Assembly: GCA_016932385.1 (NCBI GenBank)
Contig: JAFGCY010000088.1
Location: forward strand, 1 to 53,396
DNA length: 53,396 nt
Source of the DNA: a bacterium
GTDB lineage: Bacteria; 4484-113; JAFGCY01
Reading direction: 5' to 3'
Shown here: in pieces, positions 48,140-53,396 of the stretch
How positions within the stretch are numbered: the first letter of the stretch is position 1
Layout: each line of letters opens with the position of its first letter
Notes under the pieces: generated by a model
What the model was told of the DNA's origin: nothing
What the model saw: only the letters and a program-made list of their open reading frames with translations
Databases searched by the model: none
Made by a program: the position numbers and the translations under genes

Positions 48140-49462
48140 CTAAGATGCGGGTGGCGGCACCGGTTCGAGCAAACGGGTCAGCCAGAGCATCAGATACACG
48201 GACAGGGCCAGGATCAGCGCGCCGGTGGACTGGTGCGCCGTGGCCAGCACCAGGTTCCAGGCCGTCGGGGCCAGCCCCAGGTTGGCGCCGGTGGCGAACA
48301 GCGCTGCCAGCCCCAGGACCAGCTGCAACAGGGCCGCCAGGCTCAGCACCAACCCGGCCTTGGCCAGGCGCGGCTGGACCGGATAGTTGCCCCAGGCGCG
48401 TACGCCGGTGACCACGGCCAGGGTGAGGACGATCACCGCCAGCATGATGTGGATCTGCAGCCCGAAGAACACGTGGCGCAGGATCGCCCCGAGTACCAGT
48501 TGCACCACTAACAAGCCGGGCAGAACCCGCGACAGCCCGATGTCCGTCGCCGCGACCGGGGACTTGGTGCGTGCGATGTCCGCGTGCCAGTCGCGTGCCA
48601 GAAACACCATCAGTGCGATCAGCACGCCAAAGAAGACCTGGCCGACGACGCCGTGCGTGATCGCCAGGTAGATGTTCGGCATTACGACGTTGGGGTCGGT
48701 GCTCAACGTGAAGATGCCCGTGACCCGCAACCCGCCGAGGAGGCCTTGGACCAGCACGAGGCCCAGCGCCGCCCAGGCCGTGCCCTTGACCCAGCGCGGC
48801 CAGCGTCCGGCCTGCACGGTGCTTGCCAGCACCAGCGTGGTCAGCCCGACCAGCGAGCCCAGCAAACGGTGGGCATGTTCGTAGAAAATCCCGCCGGTCA
48901 TGCGGCTGAGCGGATAGAGGAACATGTTGTAGCCGAAGGAGTTGGGCCAGTCGACGACGGCCAAGCCTTCCTCGGCGCTGGTCACCAGCCCGCCCGCGAT
49001 GATCAGGAGCAGCGTGGCGGCGGCGGCGATGCAGGCGAAGCGCGGCAGCCACTCCTGGTCCGGCGCCGGCCGGACGCCGCCCAGCCGCCCGAGCGCCGCC
49101 CCGAGCGCGCCCAGCGTGATAAAGGCCAGCAGGCTGCCGGGCAGCCAGACCAGCGCGGAGGGCAGCATCTGGTTGGGGCTGTCGCTTGCCGTCAGCAGGC
49201 TGCCGAGGATCAGCAGGTTTAACAGCCAGGCCACCCCGCCCAGCCAAACCCCGCCCAGTACCCCGCGGCGCGTGGTGCGCCCGCCGGCATAACCGCCGGC
49301 GAGCAGCGCGATCAACATCAGCACGCCGGCCACCGCCGGTGGCGCGCCGATCACGGGCAGGCGGCAGAAATAGCCGATCGCCCACATCGCGATCGTCGTG
49401 CCGAATCCGAGGGCCAGGATATCGTGGTTGTTCCCCGCGCGAACCTGTTTTGTGTGTGGCAT
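48140..49462 (-). CDS. ctaA: heme A synthase with N-terminal membrane extension
   Basis: The 440-residue protein has the COX15/CtaA core from about residue 140. EHAHRLLGSLVGL carries a heme-ligand His, ITHGVVGQVFFG a second, LRHVFFGLQIHIML a third, and ATAHQSTGALILALS a fourth. The enzyme oxidises the C8 methyl of heme O to give heme A. Family members are usually 300-360 residues; here about 135 N-terminal residues add four hydrophobic segments (GFGTTIAMWAIGYFCRLPVI, ALVWLPGSLLAFITLG) of unknown role. It is divergent from the heme O synthase gene and next to oxidase subunits, consistent with maturing that enzyme. AGAGGA precedes the ATG. Confidence 0.9.
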   Translation of the reverse strand: MPHTKQVRAGNNHDILALGFGTTIAMWAIGYFCRLPVIGAPPAVAGVLMLIALLAGGYAGGRTTRRGVLGGVWLGGVAWLLNLLILGSLLTASDSPNQMLPSALVWLPGSLLAFITLGALGAALGRLGGVRPAPDQEWLPRFACIAAAATLLLIIAGGLVTSAEEGLAVVDWPNSFGYNMFLYPLSRMTGGIFYEHAHRLLGSLVGLTTLVLASTVQAGRWPRWVKGTAWAALGLVLVQGLLGGLRVTGIFTLSTDPNVVMPNIYLAITHGVVGQVFFGVLIALMVFLARDWHADIARTKSPVAATDIGLSRVLPGLLVVQLVLGAILRHVFFGLQIHIMLAVIVLTLAVVTGVRAWGNYPVQPRLAKAGLVLSLAALLQLVLGLAALFATGANLGLAPTAWNLVLATAHQSTGALILALSVYLMLWLTRLLEPVPPPAS

Positions 49463-49606
49463 CGGCTTATCCTCTATACGGACCGCAATGCTCTATCTAC
49501 CAGCAGCAATCTCCGGCTGTTTTGACTCCGGGAATAAACGGCTCCGGTATTTCACGGGGTAGTATAGCGTTGTAACCCGAGCCCAACAGCCGACGCCTTG
49601 CTGAAC

Positions 49607-51541
49607 ATGGAACAGACGCTCAACAACCGCCCGGCCAGCCCGTCTTCCGCGCCGCTCAGCCTGAAGCCGTACCTCGTGCTGACCAAGCCGATGCTCAACA
49701 CGCTGGTCGTTTTGACCTGCGCGGCGGGCTTTGCCCTGGGTAGTGCCGGCCCGGTCGACTGGCTGCGCCTGGGCTGGTCCGTGACCGGGACGATGCTGGC
49801 GGCGCTGGCCGCGGCGGCGCTGAACCAGTGGCTGGAACGCGGCCCGGACGCGCTGATGCGGCGGACCCAGGGCCGGCCCCTGCCCCGCGGCCAGATCGCG
49901 CCGGGCCAGGCCTTTGCGCTGGGTCTGGCGCTGGCGCTGAGCGGTATCGGCCTGCTGGCCTGGCAGGTCAACGTGCTCGCCGCATTCCTGGCCGCCGCGA
50001 CGCTGTGCATCTACCTGTTCATTTACACGCCGCTCAAGCGCCACAGCACGCTGTGCACGATCGTCGGCGCGGTCAGCGGCGCGATCCCGCCCTTGATCGG
50101 CTACGCCGGCGCGCGCGGCTATCTGGATTACGGCGCCTGGACGCTGTTTGTGCTGATGTTCGTCTGGCAGATCCCGCACTTCCTGGCGCTGGCCTGGCGC
50201 TTCCGCGAGGATTACGCCCAGGGCGGCTTTCGGATGCTGCCGGGCGCGGACCGCGACGGCGCGCTCAACGCGAACATGCTCCTGCTTTACAGCGTAGCGC
50301 TACTGCCGCTGGGCCTGGCTCCGGCGCTGGCCGGGCTGGCCGGCGCGGCTTATGTGCTGACTTCCGTGGCGCTGGGCCTGGGCCTGATCGCCCTGGCGAT
50401 CAACCAACACGTCAAGCGCACGTTCGCCAGCGCGCGGATGGTGTTTATGGCCAGTGTGCTCTACCTGCCGGTGCTGTTCGGCGTCATGCTCGCCGATCAC
50501 AATACCGGGCCGGTCGCCGCTACGCCTGCGGTGGCCGCCGTCGCGGCTATCGCGGACCGGGCCGCCGCGCCACCAGTAACGCAGCTGAACGGCTTCGCGC
50601 TGGATCGCGCGCTGGTGCCGGTGGACGCGATCCAGGCCGGCGCGTTGCGCGACGCGATTCCGGCGCTGGTCGATCCGGAGTATCTCGACACCGCCACGGC
50701 CGAAGCGCGCAACCACGGCACGCACGGCAACGGCAAGTTCCTGGTCGGCAGCGACCGCGTGATCGGCGTGACCATCGGCGACGACGCCCGGGCCTATCCC
50801 CTGCGCTTCCTCAACTGGCATGAGGTTGTCAACGACACGCTTGGTGGTGAACCGTTATGCATCACCTACAGCCCGTTGAGTGACGGCGCGGTGGTGTTCC
50901 AGCGCACAATCGGTGACACTGAGCGCACATTCGGCGTCAGCGGATTGTTGTTCAACAGCAACCTGCTGCTGTACGACCATGTGCCCGCGGGCGAGCCCAG
51001 TCTCTGGAGCCAATTGCAGCTACGCGCCGTCAGCGGCCCGGCGGCGGAGGCCGGCCAGGTGCTAGCGCCGGTAGCCTGCGAACTGACCTACTGGGAGGAC
51101 TGGCGCGCGCGGTATCCCGAGACCACTGTGATCACGGGTGACCCATCGATCAGCCAGCGTTATAAGCGCGACCCGTATGGTCATTACTTCGAGACGGGTA
51201 AGCTGATGTTTCCCGCCAGTCCCGCGCCGCCGGCGGACAGCCTGCCGCTGATGACGCGGATCGTAGCGATCGAGAGCGGCGGTACCTGGCAAACCTACGC
51301 CTATGAGCTGCCCAGCCTGTCCTACCGCGCCGGGCCGCGCGAGCTTATAGACGAAGTCGCGGGGATCCGGCTGGAGCTGCTGCCGCGGGCAGCGGGTATC
51401 GCCCCCTGCGTGGTGCGCGTGACGCGCTTGGCCGACGGAAAACCGCTGAAAGCCACCTACGCGCTGTGGTTCGCCTGGTATGCGCTGCACAATGGAGCGG
51501 AGTTGCCCGATCTGCGCCTGCTGGACGGCCAGTGGCCCTAG
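49607..51541 (+). CDS. ctaB: heme O synthase fused to a DUF3179-like domain
   Basis: The 644-residue product joins two families in one frame. Residues 1-290 are a CyoE/CtaB prenyltransferase with about nine helices and the motif NQWLERGPDALMRRTQGRPL, plus YTPLKRHSTLCTIVGAVSGA and VWQIPHFLALAWRFREDY. This enzyme adds farnesyl to heme B. After a linker (about 294-330), residues 370-630 form a DUF3179 domain: YPLRFLNWHEVVNDTLGG, then FGVSGLLFNSNLLLYDH and SLWSQL. The usual Cys pair of DUF3179 (YCPLC) is replaced by YSPLS. No stop or frameshift separates the parts. The start ATG at 49607 is preferred to TTG 49598; no clear ribosome binding site was seen. The stop overlaps the convergent oxidase gene. 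Confidence 0.9.
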   Translation: MEQTLNNRPASPSSAPLSLKPYLVLTKPMLNTLVVLTCAAGFALGSAGPVDWLRLGWSVTGTMLAALAAAALNQWLERGPDALMRRTQGRPLPRGQIAPGQAFALGLALALSGIGLLAWQVNVLAAFLAAATLCIYLFIYTPLKRHSTLCTIVGAVSGAIPPLIGYAGARGYLDYGAWTLFVLMFVWQIPHFLALAWRFREDYAQGGFRMLPGADRDGALNANMLLLYSVALLPLGLAPALAGLAGAAYVLTSVALGLGLIALAINQHVKRTFASARMVFMASVLYLPVLFGVMLADHNTGPVAATPAVAAVAAIADRAAAPPVTQLNGFALDRALVPVDAIQAGALRDAIPALVDPEYLDTATAEARNHGTHGNGKFLVGSDRVIGVTIGDDARAYPLRFLNWHEVVNDTLGGEPLCITYSPLSDGAVVFQRTIGDTERTFGVSGLLFNSNLLLYDHVPAGEPSLWSQLQLRAVSGPAAEAGQVLAPVACELTYWEDWRARYPETTVITGDPSISQRYKRDPYGHYFETGKLMFPASPAPPADSLPLMTRIVAIESGGTWQTYAYELPSLSYRAGPRELIDEVAGIRLELLPRAAGIAPCVVRVTRLADGKPLKATYALWFAWYALHNGAELPDLRLLDGQWP

Positions 51542-52131
51542 ACCGCCGCGACCATCACGAGAAACATCACCAGCCAGACGACCAACAAGAAGTGCCAGTA
51601 CATGCTCATCAGCCGTAACGGCAGGTGCCAGTCGGCGTTATACATACCGCGACTACCCTTGTAGGTTGTAATCGCCAGCGGGATCAGACCGCCCAGCACG
51701 TGCGCGCCGTGGAGCATGGTCAGCACGAAGAAGGTGAAGCTGTAGAGGTTGGGCTCGTGGCCGGCCTGCGCGCCGAGCATGGTGCTCCAAGCGATGGCCT
51801 GGGAAATCAGGAACGCGATGCCCAGCGCCAGCGTGCCGCCGAGCATCCACCTGAGCAGCGCCTGGCGGTTCTTGCGCGCGCTGTCCAGAGCACCGTGCAG
51901 CGTTAGCGAGCTGCCGATCAGGATCAGCGTGCTGAAGTACAGCCCGAACGGGATCGGCGCGGCGCCCGGCGGCGGCCATTCCGGCGCGCGCAGGCGGATC
52001 ACCACGTAGCCGGCCAGGCTGGCGGCGAACAGCATGCTCAGCGCGGCGATGAAGACCCACAAGCCGAACACCGACGCGCCCTTGATCGGCTCTTTAACAT
52101 CCCCACGCCGGCTGACGGTTGATTCGTCCAT
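51538..52131 (-). CDS. heme-copper oxidase subunit III paralogue (5 helices)
   Basis: The 197-residue protein has five hydrophobic segments and subunit III motifs: GLWVFIAALSMLFAASLAGY at the N-terminus, SFTFFVLTMLHGAHVLGGLI, and a C-terminal WHFLLVVWLVMFLVMV with the helix-7 Trp-His pair. It is the last gene of the visible oxidase operon and the second subunit III-like gene, as the partial gene at 52534 also encodes one. The two subunit III proteins may serve the same oxidase, since both flank a subunit IV gene. Inner membrane. Confidence 0.88.
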   Translation of the reverse strand: MDESTVSRRGDVKEPIKGASVFGLWVFIAALSMLFAASLAGYVVIRLRAPEWPPPGAAPIPFGLYFSTLILIGSSLTLHGALDSARKNRQALLRWMLGGTLALGIAFLISQAIAWSTMLGAQAGHEPNLYSFTFFVLTMLHGAHVLGGLIPLAITTYKGSRGMYNADWHLPLRLMSMYWHFLLVVWLVMFLVMVAAV

Positions 52132-52132
52132 A

Positions 52133-52513
52133 CTATTCTCCCGTGATCTCCGGCGCGAAACCCTCGATCAGCGTCGGTTGGTAGGCCGAGGTATCGATCA
52201 ACACAGCGCCGACGAACAGCATTACGAAGAAGATCGCGAACAGGAAAATGATGCCATTGAGCGGCCGGTCGTAGCGCAAATGCATGAAGTAGAGCGCCAC
52301 CAGGAAGGCCTTGATCGTAGCGATGAACAGCGCGACGAACAGGTTCAGCCGGCCCAGGTCGAGATAGGTCACGCCCACGGTCAGCCAGGTCAGCACCAGC
52401 AGCGCGCCGAACACCGCGAACAGCAGCCACAGCGGCATGACGTGCGCCACGCCGTGATGCTCCGCCCCGTCCTTGGTGAACTTCGTAATAATCGTTTTAA
52501 CCTGTTCCAGCAT
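52133..52513 (-). CDS. ctaF: cytochrome c oxidase subunit IV (caa3 type)
   Basis: The 126-residue protein has three hydrophobic segments and the prokaryotic subunit IV motif: YLDLGRLNLFVALFIATIKA, followed by LVALYFMHLRYDR. An N-terminal His-rich cytoplasmic part (GAEHHGVAH) is typical. It is a small accessory subunit of caa3-type oxidases. It is separated by 1 base from the next subunit III paralogue and by 20 bases from the preceding gene, clearly one operon. The catalytic subunits I and II should lie beyond the right edge. Confidence 0.92.
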   Translation of the reverse strand: MLEQVKTIITKFTKDGAEHHGVAHVMPLWLLFAVFGALLVLTWLTVGVTYLDLGRLNLFVALFIATIKAFLVALYFMHLRYDRPLNGIIFLFAIFFVMLFVGAVLIDTSAYQPTLIEGFAPEITGE

Positions 52514-52533
52514 TTATCGCTCCAGAGCGCCCG

Positions 52534-53396
52534 CTAATGGATCAGATACAACAGCGGGAAAAGGAAGATCCAGATCAAGTCGACCAGGTGCCAGTACAGC
52601 CCGGTCAGATCGATCGGCGTGAAATAACCCGAATCGAAGTGGCCGCGGATCGCGAGCACCAGCATGATTATGATCACCACGATGCCGGCGATCACGTGCA
52701 GGCCGTGCAGCCCGGTCATCGCGAAATACACGCCGAAGAAAATGTGCACGTTCCCCGGCTTTTCGTAGTACGGCTCGTGGCCTTTGCTGGTCGGGGTAAA
52801 CGCCAAGCCGGAGGGCCCTTCCGCCGCGTGCGGCTTTGTGCTGTGCTCGATGTACAGCTCGCCGTCCGCCGTCCGGGGGATATAGGTGGGCGGCGCTCCT
52901 TCCGGTATCACGGGCGGCTCGTCAGCGGCTGGCGCCTCCGTGTCCACCGTGACCTGCACGACCGATTCGCCGTCCGCCGCAGCCAGCGCGTAATCCTCGG
53001 CCGGCGCGGTCTCGGCGGCTGGTTCCGCGTGCGCATCCTCCGCCGCGTGCTCCTGCGGCCGGTAGAGCTGCCCCCAGAGCAGGCCGTGTTTCCACTTGTG
53101 GTTGTACTCGACGGCCTTGATGCCCAGGAAGCCGAAAGCGCCGACCAACGTCAGGCAGAGCATCAGGATCAGGAGGCGCTTCTGCCTCAGCTGCGCGGCG
53201 CGCACCGCCCAGGCCATCGTCAGGCTGGAAGTGATCAGCACGACGGTGTTGATGCCGCCCAGCGTCTTGTCCAGGTACTTGTGCGCGTAGATGAAGATTT
53301 CCGGATGCATCGTCCGGTAGTAGGCGTAGGCGCAGAACAGGCCGCCGAACAGCAGGATCTCCGTCACCAGGAACAGCCACATGCCGATCTTGGCGG
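52534..53396 (-). CDS. ctaE: cytochrome c oxidase subunit III, N-terminus cut by window edge
   Basis: The frame is open to the window end, so the first residues are missing; the visible protein starts AKIGMWLFLVTEILLFGGLF, where full-length subunit III has the same motif after about 20 residues. The C-terminal part has HIFFGVYFAMTGLHGLHV, then TGLYWHLVDLIWIFLFPLLY, typical of helices 5-7. Between about visible residues 105 and 195 is a hydrophilic Ala/Glu/Pro-rich insert (QEHAAEDAHAEPAAETAPAE) not found in standard subunit III, in the loop after helix 4. First visible gene of the oxidase operon. Confidence 0.92.
   Translation of the reverse strand, partial: AKIGMWLFLVTEILLFGGLFCAYAYYRTMHPEIFIYAHKYLDKTLGGINTVVLITSSLTMAWAVRAAQLRQKRLLILMLCLTLVGAFGFLGIKAVEYNHKWKHGLLWGQLYRPQEHAAEDAHAEPAAETAPAEDYALAAADGESVVQVTVDTEAPAADEPPVIPEGAPPTYIPRTADGELYIEHSTKPHAAEGPSGLAFTPTSKGHEPYYEKPGNVHIFFGVYFAMTGLHGLHVIAGIVVIIIMLVLAIRGHFDSGYFTPIDLTGLYWHLVDLIWIFLFPLLYLIH

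Overview
The window is a GC-rich, gene-dense stretch of a bacterial chromosome. The organism looks Gram-negative and didermic: there is a TolC/MFP/RND tripartite efflux operon, an OmpA-type peptidoglycan-binding domain, and many lipobox proteins. It combines aerobic respiration (caa3-type oxidase subunits, heme A synthesis genes, a complete 2-oxoglutarate dehydrogenase complex) with multiheme cytochromes of the octaheme tetrathionate reductase family, which suggests facultative respiration. Lipoproteins carrying dockerin-like EF-hand pairs and long beta-propeller lipoproteins recall uncultivated environmental lineages. I cannot assign a phylum from this sequence. No tRNA, rRNA, CRISPR array, insertion sequence or prophage was seen.

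Layout. 1-6.9 kb: the tail of a membrane protein, an alpha/beta-hydrolase lipoprotein, a ComEC-like channel protein whose 3' end runs into an AT-rich island with two secreted unknowns, rpsT, a two-domain lipoprotein and an O-methyltransferase. 7-12.6 kb: a giant dockerin-like/propeller lipoprotein and three tandem paralogous zinc-ribbon membrane proteins. 12.7-17.8 kb: a five-gene unit in which a TauABC/SsuABC-type transporter is built around a binding protein fused to an OmpA domain and is flanked by two coiled-coil proteins of unknown family. 18-23.4 kb: sucA-sucB-lpd, with an unusual leader before sucA. 23.4-29.3 kb (minus strand): a tightly overlapping six-gene operon of octaheme cytochrome, heptaheme membrane cytochrome, cytochrome b, two YeeE/YedE half-transporters and a rhodanese-like protein that lacks its catalytic Cys but ends in GGCG. 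29.5-36.6 kb: an unknown membrane protein and the efflux operon. 36.9-44.4 kb: secreted propeller, dockerin-like and PKD proteins plus a HerA/VirB4-type ATPase. 44.5-48.1 kb: a tricorn-like protease and a mini-protein of three zinc ribbons. 48.1 kb to the end: ctaA, a ctaB-DUF3179 fusion, and oxidase subunits III, IV and III (the last cut by the window edge).

How the parts may work together. The sulfur-related operon could import a reduced sulfur species or sulfane through the YeeE/YedE pair and carry out redox chemistry on tetrathionate/thiosulfate-like substrates at periplasmic hemes wired to a membrane quinol cytochrome b. The same 16-bp palindrome (ATACCC-N4-GGGTAT), resembling CsoR/CstR-family operators, lies inside the promoter of this operon and upstream of the efflux operon. 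This hints that a copper- or persulfide-responsive regulator encoded elsewhere controls both. Several genes have a -10 box only 6-10 nt from the start codon and no Shine-Dalgarno sequence, which suggests leaderless transcripts are common here.

All assignments are by reading translated sequence and motifs. No database search was possible.
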